The notes beneath the pieces are model-generated. The model made no database searches, was not told the DNA's origin, and saw only the letters and a list, made by a program, of their open reading frames with translations. Shown piece by piece: positions 27,178-36,414 of a stretch of DNA of 64,000 nucleotides. The DNA is from Trichocoleus sp. FACHB-40 (GTDB lineage Bacteria > Cyanobacteriota > Cyanobacteriia > Cyanobacteriales > FACHB-T130). Position numbers and translations under genes: made by a program. The stretch is taken from assembly GCF_014695915.1 (NCBI RefSeq), contig NZ_JACJPF010000043.1:1-64000 (forward strand). Direction: 5' to 3'. Each line of letters starts with the position of its first letter. The stretch's first letter is position 1.

Positions 27178-28548
27178 CTAAGCTTTCACTTTCTTGATTT
27201 TCAGTTGTTGTAGGTAAGCTGTGGGATTCTCTGGGTCAAACTTGACACCATCAAAAAATTCTTCAACGCCACGAGATGTACTTGTCGGAATGTCAGCAGC
27301 AGCAATTCCTGCTTCTTTGGCAGCTTCTCTCCAAATATCCTCCCTATTGACTTTATCAATAATGGTTTTAGCATTTGCCAATGTAGATTCAGGCAAAAAG
27401 CCCCAGCGGACGCTTTCTGTGATAAACCAAAGATCGTGGCTCTTGTAGGGATAAGAAACACTACCTTTCTCATCTTTCCAGTAATAAGGTGCCATTGATT
27501 TATCGTCAATAACGCGACCATCACCCATATCGTATTTACCCATCATTGGGTTTTCAAGGATTTCTGGTGCAAGGTTGAAATAATTCCGTGAACCGAGAAT
27601 TTGTACTGCTTCTTTCCGGTTATCAAAATTATCTAACCACTGTTGTGCTTCCATGATACCTTTCAAAATCGCTTTAGTTGCCTTGGGATTTTTGTCAACC
27701 CAATCTTTTCTTAAAGCCAAGTATTCTTCAGGATGATTTTTCCACATTTCTGCGGTTAATGCAGCCATGAAGCCAATCTTATCTTTAACAATTCGATAGG
27801 GCCAGGGGTCGCCTGTACTGAAAGCATCCATCGTCCCCGTCTTCATGTTGGCGACAGTTTGAGCCGAGGGTACGGGAATTAATTTCATATCAGCATCTGG
27901 GTCAATGCCGTTTGCTGCTAACCAGTAGCGAATCCAGAAATCTTGGTTAACTTGCGGAAAAGTATGGGCGGCTGTAAACGGAGTGTTTGCTGATTTCAGT
28001 TGATTGAAGAATGCAGTTGCGCCGTTCATTTTCAAGGAAATTTCTTTCCCTAGATGCTTGCTGGCAACGGCAATTCCATTCCCATGAGTATTCAACTGAG
28101 CCAGTAAGTACATGGGGATTTTTTGATTACCTTTGGTGATAATACCTTCAGTAATCAAATGCGGCATTGGCATCTGATATTGACCGCCATCAACACCGCC
28201 ACCTGCTGAACCAATCTCGGTGTTATCCCGCATGGAACCCCAGGAAGCTTGCTTAGAAAGTTCAACTCCAGTCATGCCGTATTTAGCAAAGAAGCCTTTT
28301 TCTTGAGCAATAATTAGGGGAGCAGATTCTACAATGGGGACAAATCCTAGTTTTACTTTCGGAGTTTCCGGCGCTTGTTCTGGGTTGATGTTAGCAGCAG
28401 GAGCAGCACCAGAAGTTGTCTGTGCTTGAGTGCCGCCCGGTTCGGGGGGATTTCCTAAACAGCCTTTTAGCAATACAGAACCTACAGCAGATGCTCCAGC
28501 AGTTAAGAGAAATTTGCGGCGGGAAACTTGATTGGAAAACTGGCTCAT
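27178..28548 (-). CDS. cmpA: Bicarbonate-binding lipoprotein CmpA
   Basis: 456-residue periplasmic binding lipoprotein of the high-affinity transporter BCT1. The N-terminus has a twin arginine (R10-R11) and lipobox LLKGC with Cys30. Blocks that I recall as CmpA rather than NrtA are [50 protein letters not shown] and SSTSR near the end of [20 protein letters not shown]; NrtA has a TPMPYL block in place of QMPMPHL. Distinguishing residues come from memory of these families, so nitrate specificity is not fully excluded. Expected regulation is by CmpR at low CO2; no cmpR is in the window. Confidence 0.85.
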   Translation of the reverse strand: MSQFSNQVSRRKFLLTAGASAVGSVLLKGCLGNPPEPGGTQAQTTSGAAPAANINPEQAPETPKVKLGFVPIVESAPLIIAQEKGFFAKYGMTGVELSKQASWGSMRDNTEIGSAGGGVDGGQYQMPMPHLITEGIITKGNQKIPMYLLAQLNTHGNGIAVASKHLGKEISLKMNGATAFFNQLKSANTPFTAAHTFPQVNQDFWIRYWLAANGIDPDADMKLIPVPSAQTVANMKTGTMDAFSTGDPWPYRIVKDKIGFMAALTAEMWKNHPEEYLALRKDWVDKNPKATKAILKGIMEAQQWLDNFDNRKEAVQILGSRNYFNLAPEILENPMMGKYDMGDGRVIDDKSMAPYYWKDEKGSVSYPYKSHDLWFITESVRWGFLPESTLANAKTIIDKVNREDIWREAAKEAGIAAADIPTSTSRGVEEFFDGVKFDPENPTAYLQQLKIKKVKA

Positions 28549-29533
28549 AACATCTCCTCGGAATGGATTCCCTGTGATTTTGTACGCAGCAGATACTTCT
28601 TAAAAAGATGCTTTTTAAATGCAAACAGCTATGCCAATTAGATACAGAAAAGCCCTAGTTCCTGTGGAGGACAAAGGTTACTGCAATTGATAATTGGTCG
28701 CTATAAGCTAGCCACTAACCTACTTATAGGTGTGCGGCAATTAGCTTCAAAAAAGTTTGCTAAATTCAGTTGCGTTAACTGCTAGATGTCAGTCAACTCT
28801 GCTGTATCTCTGCGTTAAATGTAACTTTATCACCTTTAATAGAGGAATGGTTAACCTACAACCCTAGCTTATGAATGAAAGATCCAATGGTATGTATAGA
28901 ATTTTTCTTGGGGAGACTAATCTATCAATAAAATTAAGATAGGGGTTAAGTTGGAGTTATCAAAACGATTGAATTATATCTCTGACTCTTTAGGGATCAA
29001 GGCGATCGCGCAAACTTTCCTCCCTTACTAGACAACGGCAAGGTTACGTGGTAATCGTAAGCCATTCTTAAAAAGGGCGAAGGCATGGCTCCCCGACTAC
29101 AACCTGAAATATAACAATTCCAGGGTTGGGTGCTATATATCTGTAGGGATATGGCATCGCTATGTCTTTACCAAGCGGGAACCTCAGAACGGCAATATAT
29201 TCCACCCAACTGATAAACGCTATATCATGCCTTCTCCTTATCAAAGCTATCAAAATTCAAAATAGTATTTCTCCTTTCCTTGAGGCGACAGGAAAAAAGT
29301 TACTCAAACTCTAAATACAAATTTCCCTAAAAAATATATAACCGGTGGTATTGATATACTCACCGGTCTTATGGAACGCGACGCACACCACACAGTAGCT
29401 AGAGGTGTAAAGTCCACATCACCCATCCTAAGCAAATTGCTCTATATGGTTTTTGTTGATTTCAAAACAAAAGGCAAGTTCCTGACGATCGCTCTTGCGG
29501 CTTAAAGCCAATCTAATATGTCAATTAGTCAAC
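28549..29533. promoter_or_regulatory. Upstream region of cmpA and intergenic stretch
   Basis: 985 bp without a supported gene. A perfect TTAAAAAG-ATG-CTTTTTAA hairpin lies at 28600-28618, about 50 bp upstream of the cmpA start, and could be regulatory. Further out are AT-rich DNA and a MITE-like repeat (29124-29225). I looked for the TTA-N7/8-TAA pattern bound by CmpR and found no copy clear enough to call. Confidence 0.45.
29124..29225 (+). repeat. Dispersed repeat, element B copy 1 (MITE-like)
   Basis: About 100 bp bounded by inverted ends GGTTGGGT and ACCCAACTGATAAACGCTAT. A second copy in the same orientation lies at 49233-49335, sharing ATCTGTARGGA, ATGGCAT/TTGCCATG, CAGAA-GCRATATA and CCACCCAACTGA-AAACGCTATAT. 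Confidence 0.8.
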
Positions 29534-30154
29534 TTACTGTTCGCTTTGTGCAGTTAGCTTGTTGAATTCGTTTATAGCATCGTGAGCGATCGCTAAACTC
29601 AAACGCGCCTGCTCAGTCTGAGATAACTCACTCCAATCTACTAGGCGGACGTTTCTTACCTCAGCTTCTCGCATAGAGAATGCTAATGGACGCGCCCATA
29701 CCTGCAAAACATCTTCACCCCACTCAGGTAAAAGATCCTGAACGCACTGCACCATCTTATCTGTAAGTGACAATTGACTTGACACCACATCTTGGGCTTT
29801 TGAAAATATCGTATCCAGCCACTCTTGGGGAACACTACTTGCAAACCGTTCGGCAATTTTAGCTCTAACCGAGACTGCGGCTGATTCGGTAGCAACTGCT
29901 ACAGATGTATCTCTAACCCAACATTCGTCGAATTTAGCATACAGCGATCGCGATCTAGCTGTAATTTCCTCATCCAACCACCCATCAAGCTCAAACCCTT
30001 GTTCCAACTCTGCCCAATACGCTTCCGTGTTTGGATCAGTAGGATTCCAAGGATAAGTAGACTCATCTGGCTGTAGGAGAGCTTCTAGTAGCTCCGTTTC
30101 CACTTGCGAGCGAGAATTTTCAAGACATTCAAATTCCATTGATTTTACCGCCAT
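29534..30154 (-). CDS. Acidic protein of unknown function in the PP2C/CHAT cluster
   Basis: 206 residues, strongly acidic, without signal peptide or membrane segment. The N-terminal part contains LLQPDESTYPWNPTDPNTEA and EAYWAELEQGFELDGWLDEE; the C-terminal part is mostly helical. I do not recognise the family. It starts 85 bp after the CHAT-FHA gene on the same strand, so it is probably the last gene of that transcript and a candidate partner or substrate of the CHAT protease. Confidence 0.65.
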   Translation of the reverse strand: MAVKSMEFECLENSRSQVETELLEALLQPDESTYPWNPTDPNTEAYWAELEQGFELDGWLDEEITARSRSLYAKFDECWVRDTSVAVATESAAVSVRAKIAERFASSVPQEWLDTIFSKAQDVVSSQLSLTDKMVQCVQDLLPEWGEDVLQVWARPLAFSMREAEVRNVRLVDWSELSQTEQARLSLAIAHDAINEFNKLTAQSEQ

Positions 30155-30239
30155 TTTGATGCTCCTGTGTGTATTGTTTTACCAACGTCGGCAGGGATAG
30201 CTACAGTGGCACCTTAACCCGTTCCGTAAACATTAATCA

Positions 30240-31889
30240 TTACTCAATATTGTCTTGAATAATAAATTCCCAGGTTTGTCCCTGGACACTTCCAAACTTT
30301 AACTGGGTTCCAGATTGTAATGGTACTTCCTGATGGAATACTTTTTGCCAACCATTGGGGCCTAAAATGAACGTGCCATATGAAGAATTATCACTTAAGA
30401 AATAAGTAGGCTTACCCCCTTCAAAAGAATCGCGGCAGAAGATTTCAGCGTGTTTGCGAGAAACCTCTTGTTTTTCAATTACCAAGTCATTCTCTCGGTG
30501 GCGTCCTACACGCATATGTCCGCCTTCAATTTGCTCAACTTTAGACAGCCCTCCGATTAAACGCAGATAAGCTGATTGAGTGGTTGATTCAGGCGTTTGT
30601 AGAGAATCTACCGGGAATTGCGTGGGGTTCTCCTCAATAGGTCTAATCAGCTCACCATCAAACTGCGGGTGCATATAGAGAACTGGCAAAGTCCAAGCTG
30701 GTTGGTTGAATTTGTAAAGCGTTAACAGCTTTTGTCTTGCCACCGCCACCGCCTCATCAATTGAGTTTTGTGCTGCCAAAGCTTGGGCAAAAGCCTGAAT
30801 AAAGGAGAGAGCTTCCTCGTCGGCAATTGGCTCCCGCATTCCTAACACTGCTGGGACACCGTGATGGATCAGCACCTCTGCCAAACTGCTGCGAGGTAGA
30901 CTGTGCTGGTTGTACCGCTCTGGTTGAGCGCCCCAACAAGCATTAAACACTGCCAGCTTGACATGACAGCGAACCAAAACCTGCGCTAATTCTGTGCCAT
31001 TGATTCGGGCATCTGGTCGCAAAAATAGTAAGCCGCCATCTGGCGCTCGTTCGCCATGACCTGCATAAAACAAGATATTATATTTTTCATTTTCCAGGCG
31101 GGAAATCAGTTCTGCTTTTGTGGGTTGCAGAAGTGTATCCACTTGGCACAGCACTGTGCGGCTGGAATTTTCACCTTCTTGAGAGTCATTTTTGCAACAT
31201 TCCAGAATTTTAGCTAGAGCTTTTGCCTCTTGTTCAAGCTGCAAAGGGGAAGCTGTTTTATGTCCGCCATTATTCTGGTTTGGGTCAGGATCTCCCAGTA
31301 TCAGCAGAATATTTAAAGACTGTTCTAAGCGCTGGGGTGGTAGGGGGTCAACATTGCTGGTGGTGCGACTAAAAAGAATTTGTTGCGATCGCGATATCGC
31401 TGGTTTCCCTGTCTCCGGTTGCATAATTTCCCAAGGCACAGCGATTAAATCCGGATCGCGAATTTCTAGCCGCAGCCGCAGCTGTTTTTTCTGCCCTCTG
31501 GCAAATCCTTCGCTTTGATCGAGACTTCTTTTAATCGCTCCATCAAACAGCCACCTCCAGAGGCTAATCCCTAAATCTTGCATCAACATTGCCGTATACG
31601 GAAGCACCTGACCGTTCGCAGAGGGGCTTGTGTTTACGGACTTAGGGGCTAGAGGTGGCAAGGAAGCTTGATGTATCTGGGGAACATCAGGCAGTTCCCG
31701 TGTGGAGAACATTTCTTGCCATGCTCGCCAGGACTGCGTTAAAGTCTCGGGCCAAACACACTCGTTGAGGACTTGCCCATTCGGAAAGGGAGCCTTCAGA
31801 ACCCATATGGCAAAACGTTCTGCCCCAGTAGTGGTTCTGGAGAGAGGATCGATCGCTAAACTAAGGCAGGGATTCTCAGATTGGTGCAT
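30240..31889 (-). CDS. CHAT (caspase-like) protease fused to an FHA domain
   Basis: 549 residues. Residues 140-420 form a CHAT domain, a bacterial caspase/separase-fold Cys protease, with the dyad His278 in FYAGHG and Cys318 in VFNACWG. Residues 455-545 are an FHA domain with VGRHREND (Arg463), VSRKHAEIF and DNSSYGTFILG, which binds phosphothreonine. No membrane segment is seen. Upstream lies a PP2C phosphatase gene on the same strand, so phosphorylation probably controls recruitment of the protease. Substrate unknown; both catalytic residues are intact. Confidence 0.87.
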   Translation of the reverse strand: MHQSENPCLSLAIDPLSRTTTGAERFAIWVLKAPFPNGQVLNECVWPETLTQSWRAWQEMFSTRELPDVPQIHQASLPPLAPKSVNTSPSANGQVLPYTAMLMQDLGISLWRWLFDGAIKRSLDQSEGFARGQKKQLRLRLEIRDPDLIAVPWEIMQPETGKPAISRSQQILFSRTTSNVDPLPPQRLEQSLNILLILGDPDPNQNNGGHKTASPLQLEQEAKALAKILECCKNDSQEGENSSRTVLCQVDTLLQPTKAELISRLENEKYNILFYAGHGERAPDGGLLFLRPDARINGTELAQVLVRCHVKLAVFNACWGAQPERYNQHSLPRSSLAEVLIHHGVPAVLGMREPIADEEALSFIQAFAQALAAQNSIDEAVAVARQKLLTLYKFNQPAWTLPVLYMHPQFDGELIRPIEENPTQFPVDSLQTPESTTQSAYLRLIGGLSKVEQIEGGHMRVGRHRENDLVIEKQEVSRKHAEIFCRDSFEGGKPTYFLSDNSSYGTFILGPNGWQKVFHQEVPLQSGTQLKFGSVQGQTWEFIIQDNIE

Positions 31890-32066
31890 TCAAAGCCATC
31901 AACCTTAAAATTGGCAATTTATGGGGCTTTTTATTCAGTCTACCTGAACAGCAAGGAAATACTTATAGGATATATCTCTCCAGCTGTTATCGCTCAGCTT
32001 GAGAGCAAAGATTTTTATCTAGTGCAGTTCGATAGAAGTTGCTGACTATGATAATCTGCCAATGTT

Positions 32067-34511
32067 CTAAGGAGAAGGTGATGCTGTGGTCGCTGGCGTT
32101 GGTGAGGCAGTTTTAATGGCACATTCACCTAAATTACTAGACGTAGCTGTGAAATTTTGCACCAGTACAGGTGTAAATTCCGACTCTCTTATCCAGCCGA
32201 GATCGCCTTGTTTCACTGGACGATAGGTGATAACAGGTGACTTAGAACCAGTTGTCTGTGAGGGTTGCCAAACGACTCCTGGCGGTTGTTTTTTTTGTTC
32301 CGGGGCGGCTGGTGGTTTTTGGGTACCAGCATTTACGTTGGGAGGAACTGGAGGTTCAGGGGTAGCAGGCGTTGAGCAAACCTGTACCTGTAGCCAGGTG
32401 TCTAGGTTTCCATTTCTTTGAATTGAGCTGACTTGCAAAACACTACCGGGCAAGATTATACCGTTTACTGATTCGTTTTGAGGTTGCTGAGTACCCCGCC
32501 TGAGTAAAACGGGAACTTCGTTATCTTGAGAGTTCCTGGTTGTGAAACTGTTGATTTGCACTATAGTTCCCGCTTCTATATCAGCAGCCGGGGTGGGGGT
32601 GGTGACTGGTGGTTCTGGTGACTGTGGTATGGTAGTCGGCGTTGTGGCGGTGGGGGTGGGAGTGGAATCCAGACCAATTAGGGGATTCACCCAAGCTTGG
32701 ACTTCTGGAAGAAACCAGTAAGCGATCGCTCCCCCTAAACCTGCCAAAATAAGTAGCATCAGTAGGGGCAACCAGGGGCTCCCAGAGGAAGATCGCTGCG
32801 GAATAATCTTCGTTTTAATTCTGGAAGAAGCAGCTTGGGGAGAAGCCAAATTTCGCGTTCCCCCAGCTTCAGGTTCTGGAATGGCTGCCATCTGTAGCGC
32901 GGTGGCATTTTGTCCAGCCTGTGCCTGTCTTACCTGGCAGTAAACTAGGCCAATAGTAGTATTGTCGTGTCCATTTTGGGTATTGGCAATCTCCATTAGT
33001 CGCGATCCAGCTGTTGCTAAATCAATCTGACCTTCCAGAACTGGCAGAATCTCTGTTTCCCAATATTGTTCTACTCGGTCGTTGTCACTCAGACCATCCG
33101 AGCAGAGTAAAAATATAGAGTCTTCATCCAGAACAAAGCGCTGTACAGTGGGATGCAACATTAATGATGAACCCATACCCAAGGCTTGCACCAGAGAACC
33201 AGCGCCTGCTTGTTCCACAGCAGCTCGATAAAGAGAATATCCCAGGCGCACCTCTCGCGAAGCAATGTCATCATCCAGCGTTACCTGACGGCAACCAGTG
33301 CGAGTAATCCAGTAAGCTCGACTATCTCCCACATGGGAAATATACATTTCATGAGCGTGGGCTAGTGCCATCACTAACGTGGTTCCCATGCGTTGTCGGT
33401 CTTGGCGCTGTTCTAAGTCGTTGCGCTGGCTGATGACATCATTGGCAGCACAGGCAAAGCTTTCTAATTCCAGATTGATAGTTGTCGGGTTTATATTGTT
33501 CGGGTTTTCCAGCAGATGCTCTACCCGCTCCCGGATGGTTTCAATCGCTAGATTCGAGGCTACTTCGCCGCCTTCGTGGCCGCCGATGCCGTCGCAAACA
33601 ATCGCTAAGGGATGCTCTTGTGTCTCCTGACTACCTGGAGAAGGTGGGTAGCAGGAATCTTCGTTTTGCTTGCGGATAGGGCCGGTGTCGGTACGGGTAA
33701 CAATTTGATAGCTGTATGAAAGCGATCGCCCAATTTTAGCGAGTCCCGACTCCAAATGTACCACCAGTTGATCTGATGACGGTATTGTTCCTTGTACCAG
33801 CTCCTGACAAACTTGTGCTAAAAAACTGGCAACTGTTGGATGTGCGGAACCCACCCATTGCGACCAAAGTTGACCTAATTTTTGCAGGGTGGCTGGTTGA
33901 TTTTGGTCGTCGCGTAATTCCAACAATCTGAAGATTGAACCTTCTATTCGCAGCAGTTTTGGTGTCAGCAAAGTAGAAGCTACGCGGTTGCTTTGCAAAG
34001 GCGACCACAAAGAAGCCATCTGCCAGAGAAAGGAAAGTTGGCTCATGGGAGACGCATTTTTCCAGACGCTGGCCAGTTCTGGCATCAGCTGCCCTTCAAC
34101 GTTGCCAGTGGTGTAGATGGGTGAGTTTTCTAGCAGCCAAATTTCGCTGTTACGTCTTCCTTCGCCCGATGTTATTTGCCCATATACTTGGGGAACGTGC
34201 AGTTGATAGGAAGAAAGCTTGAGATACGGTATGAGGCTATTTGGTATCTCCGGCGGCATCTGTGGCAATAGCCCTGGTCTAGTATCTAGAACAATGCGGT
34301 AAGCGAAGCTATCCCGAAGGGAATCGCTCTTGTGCAAGTATCTCTCAGCAATCAGGCTTCCAGTTTTATACGCTTCTATCCCTTCACCCATCGCCCACAG
34401 ATAGCGTTTTGCAAGCGGCGTGCGGCATTGCTGGCAAAAGTTATGGCTCTCAAGGTTTGGAGCCTGACAGTTAGGATTTGAGCAGTGTAGCGTTGCCGCC
34501 GGATTTTTCAT
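32067..34511 (-). CDS. PP2C-type protein phosphatase with zinc ribbon, membrane helix and extracytoplasmic tail
   Basis: About 814 residues (ATG at 34511; a TTG at 34514 is better spaced from AGGAG). Residues 11-30 are a zinc ribbon (C11, C16, C27, C30). Residues 35-260 are a helical/beta region that may be a kinase-like remnant. Residues 270-530 are the phosphatase, with NEDS, LAIVCDGIGGHEGGE, HVGDSRAYWI and FLLCSDGLSDN carrying the metal-binding Asp. A single membrane helix (LLMLLILAGLGGAIAYWF) and a Pro/Thr-rich tail with SH3-like strands follow. It likely reverses Ser/Thr phosphorylation read by FHA proteins nearby. Confidence 0.88.
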   Translation of the reverse strand: MKNPAATLHCSNPNCQAPNLESHNFCQQCRTPLAKRYLWAMGEGIEAYKTGSLIAERYLHKSDSLRDSFAYRIVLDTRPGLLPQMPPEIPNSLIPYLKLSSYQLHVPQVYGQITSGEGRRNSEIWLLENSPIYTTGNVEGQLMPELASVWKNASPMSQLSFLWQMASLWSPLQSNRVASTLLTPKLLRIEGSIFRLLELRDDQNQPATLQKLGQLWSQWVGSAHPTVASFLAQVCQELVQGTIPSSDQLVVHLESGLAKIGRSLSYSYQIVTRTDTGPIRKQNEDSCYPPSPGSQETQEHPLAIVCDGIGGHEGGEVASNLAIETIRERVEHLLENPNNINPTTINLELESFACAANDVISQRNDLEQRQDRQRMGTTLVMALAHAHEMYISHVGDSRAYWITRTGCRQVTLDDDIASREVRLGYSLYRAAVEQAGAGSLVQALGMGSSLMLHPTVQRFVLDEDSIFLLCSDGLSDNDRVEQYWETEILPVLEGQIDLATAGSRLMEIANTQNGHDNTTIGLVYCQVRQAQAGQNATALQMAAIPEPEAGGTRNLASPQAASSRIKTKIIPQRSSSGSPWLPLLMLLILAGLGGAIAYWFLPEVQAWVNPLIGLDSTPTPTATTPTTIPQSPEPPVTTPTPAADIEAGTIVQINSFTTRNSQDNEVPVLLRRGTQQPQNESVNGIILPGSVLQVSSIQRNGNLDTWLQVQVCSTPATPEPPVPPNVNAGTQKPPAAPEQKKQPPGVVWQPSQTTGSKSPVITYRPVKQGDLGWIRESEFTPVLVQNFTATSSNLGECAIKTASPTPATTASPSP

Positions 34512-34665
34512 CAAGGTTATGCGCTCCTATCAGCCAGTTGCGATTTAGCTTGCCTTCAAGATTGGCTACCCACAAAAAGCAGCTTTTTCTCAAATTGCCA
34601 AATCTGAGCGTTACTCTGGATTGTAGCGTCTGGCACCCTATAGATTAGTGATTTTTCAATTAAAA

Positions 34666-34905
34666 TCATTCTTCCCTAATAGAATTTTGCGTTTGTTGGT
34701 AATAAAGCTTCATCAATCGGGGCCAGAATAACAAAAAGTATGACATCCAGATGAGGATAGGAATTGACACGCCAACCGTTACCCAAATACTTTTCCCCAG
34801 CACCCAAGATGCACCGATTATGGCGATACCAGTCAGCAGGATCGACCAAGGCTGACACCACCAAGGTTTATATTTCCAAGGGCTTTCCGACGATTCTTCA
34901 TACAC
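34666..34905 (-). CDS. Small membrane protein of unknown function
   Basis: 79 residues with GTG start. Two hydrophobic helices (WSILLTGIAIIGASWVLGKS and WVTVGVSIPILIWMSYFLLF) follow a Trp-rich N-terminus (SPWKYKPWWCQPW). No family recognised. It lies 150 bp upstream of the PP2C gene on the same strand. Confidence 0.6.
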   Translation of the reverse strand: MYEESSESPWKYKPWWCQPWSILLTGIAIIGASWVLGKSIWVTVGVSIPILIWMSYFLLFWPRLMKLYYQQTQNSIREE

Positions 34906-34997
34906 TATAGTTACGAGATAATCAAGCTATTTATCAGTTTATCGATTCATGGGTAGACCAGGTGCGAGGAAATTTGCACGGTAGCGTTAGATTTGAA

Positions 34998-35114
34998 TTA
35001 GGCTGTGTTCCCGGCACTAGCATTTAGGGAAATGCTTGCGGAGCCATCTTGCTTGATCCGTATATCCTCAATTGCAGCTTTCCGTTGATTTTTGTGCTGC
35101 TTAACTCTTGTCAT
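34998..35114 (-). CDS. Possible 38-residue peptide
   Basis: ATG at 35114 preceded by AAGAAGAT. The product MTRVKQHKNQRKAAIEDIRI continues with KQDGSASISLNASAGNTA: a basic N-terminus and a small-residue, Ser/Ala/Asn-rich C-terminus. It is divergent from the next gene, whose ATG is only 22 bp away. Protein-like, but a chance frame is not excluded. Confidence 0.3.
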   Translation of the reverse strand: MTRVKQHKNQRKAAIEDIRIKQDGSASISLNASAGNTA

Positions 35115-35135
35115 ACTATCTTCTTTGCGATCGCT

Positions 35136-35450
35136 ATGCCGAAGCCTGAAACCAACACCTCTGGTGAACCGAACTTCACAGACCTTAACTCTCCTGCTAG
35201 TGCAGAGATTAAGCAATTAATTTCTAATTTACAGCAGTCTCACCATCTGCGTTCCAAGATGATGAATCTCGAAGCTTGGGCGCTTGCTGAAACGATGGAT
35301 CATTTTCTTCCTGGGTTCTGGAGCCGCTTTTTGGACAATCGTCGCACGGCTATGAAGCAGTTTTTGGAGCGGAAGCGAACTGAGCGATCGTCACAGGCTG
35401 CTACAACTAATCCGCCTGCGGACGGTATCGATATTCCCCAAAACCCATAG
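35136..35450 (+). CDS. Small conserved-looking cytoplasmic protein of unknown function
   Basis: 104 residues from the ATG at 35136 (MPKPETNTSG); the open frame to 35049 adds 29 codons that overlap the opposite-strand peptide and are unlikely. The middle is helical (QLISNLQQSHHLRSKMMNLE, AETMDHFLPGFWSRFLDNRR) and the end is Lys/Arg then Pro rich. Function unknown. Confidence 0.65.
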   Translation: MPKPETNTSGEPNFTDLNSPASAEIKQLISNLQQSHHLRSKMMNLEAWALAETMDHFLPGFWSRFLDNRRTAMKQFLERKRTERSSQAATTNPPADGIDIPQNP

Positions 35451-35575
35451 GATGCCCTTCCTAAATGAAGGAATTAATCAATACTTGACTTACGCCCGCA
35501 GAAAGATGCGATCGCATCTTCATTCTTCTAATCTAAAACAAGAAAACCATAAATTTTAAAATTTTCAGGAGTTTT

Positions 35576-35848
35576 ATGGAAACCCCATCCAAAGATACAA
35601 AAAATAGAACTACCAATCCAGGCGATACTATCTCCGAAGAACCTCAAAGCATTGAAGAAAAAAGAGAGCAAATCGCTGTAGATGCACCGGATATCACTGG
35701 CGATCATATCGTTGTTCCTACTTACTTTGAAGTAGAAGAACCGGATGGCGAACACAAGGCTCTACACCACGTTAAAGATGCCGAAGAAATATCTGACGTG
35801 ATTCGCCAGGCTCGCGTGGACGAAAATGGCGAACGAGTTTGGTGGTAA
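35576..35848 (+). CDS. Small acidic protein of unknown function
   Basis: 90 residues, highly acidic and probably partly disordered at the N-terminus, ending in ARVDENGERVWW. An AGGAG-like site (TTTTCAGGAGTTTT) is placed just before the ATG. I do not recognise a family. Confidence 0.65.
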   Translation: METPSKDTKNRTTNPGDTISEEPQSIEEKREQIAVDAPDITGDHIVVPTYFEVEEPDGEHKALHHVKDAEEISDVIRQARVDENGERVWW

Positions 35849-35917
35849 GTTACTTCAAGTAATTAGTTGTTAGAAGTTGTTTTAAATACAATTTTATCTA
35901 ACAACTAATTATTCTTA

Positions 35918-36262
35918 TTACTCAGCAGTTTGAGCGCTTACTTGGGGTAGCCCCATACTGTAATTGAGAACCCGGCTGTTCAAGTTATAACTAATTTGAC
36001 CTTGTTGCAGCATGAATCTCATGAAATGCTCTAAATCAGAACCGATGCGGCGCAAATTATATTCTGTCAAGTCTGCACCATTGTAGGATTCAACCAATTC
36101 ATCAAACTTGCGATAAATTCTTTGCAGAGCGTCGTCATTCCAATTAAATTCATTATCTGGGTCGATATCCAGAGTTAATACTTTATCACTTTCGACCAGT
36201 TCGTTGTTCTTAACCTCAGCAGTGTAGATACGGATGTGGCGGGTGGTACACTTCAGCAGCAT
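35918..36262 (-). CDS. ndhM: NAD(P)H-quinone oxidoreductase subunit M
   Basis: 114-residue peripheral subunit of the cyanobacterial and chloroplast NDH-1 complex, which drives cyclic electron flow, respiration and CO2 uptake at thylakoids. The N-terminus MLLKCTTRHIRIYTAEV and the block LTLDIDPDNEFNWNDDALQR with the DLTEYNLRRIGSDLEHFMR region match NdhM. The gene stands alone, as usual for ndhM, and is convergent with the preceding small gene. Confidence 0.95.
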   Translation of the reverse strand: MLLKCTTRHIRIYTAEVKNNELVESDKVLTLDIDPDNEFNWNDDALQRIYRKFDELVESYNGADLTEYNLRRIGSDLEHFMRFMLQQGQISYNLNSRVLNYSMGLPQVSAQTAE

Positions 36263-36357
36263 AGTTGTAAATTCTTCTTAGAAGAAGGACACTTTAAGTA
36301 TTGTAAATTATTGTAAAAACAATAGCTGTCAACTTTAAAAATTTTGAGTGTGGTATT

Positions 36358-36392
36358 TTGAGTTTTGAATTAAAAAAATCAACTCAAAACTC
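36358..36392 (-). terminator. Hairpin between leuD and ndhM
   Basis: TGAGTTTTGA pairs with TCAAAACTCA across a short A-rich loop. It lies just after the leuD stop (minus strand). Confidence 0.45.
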
Positions 36393-36414
36393 ATAGCTCA
36401 TAATTTTTTGACCG

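Noticed and set aside
22938-28548. nrtABCD nitrate transporter
   Set aside because: Gene order and fusion fit both, but the binding protein carries the CmpA-like QMPMPHL and THGNGIAV blocks and no nitrate reduction genes are nearby.
29068-29253. Open frame of 61 codons on the minus strand
   Set aside because: It lies across element B, a dispersed non-coding repeat.
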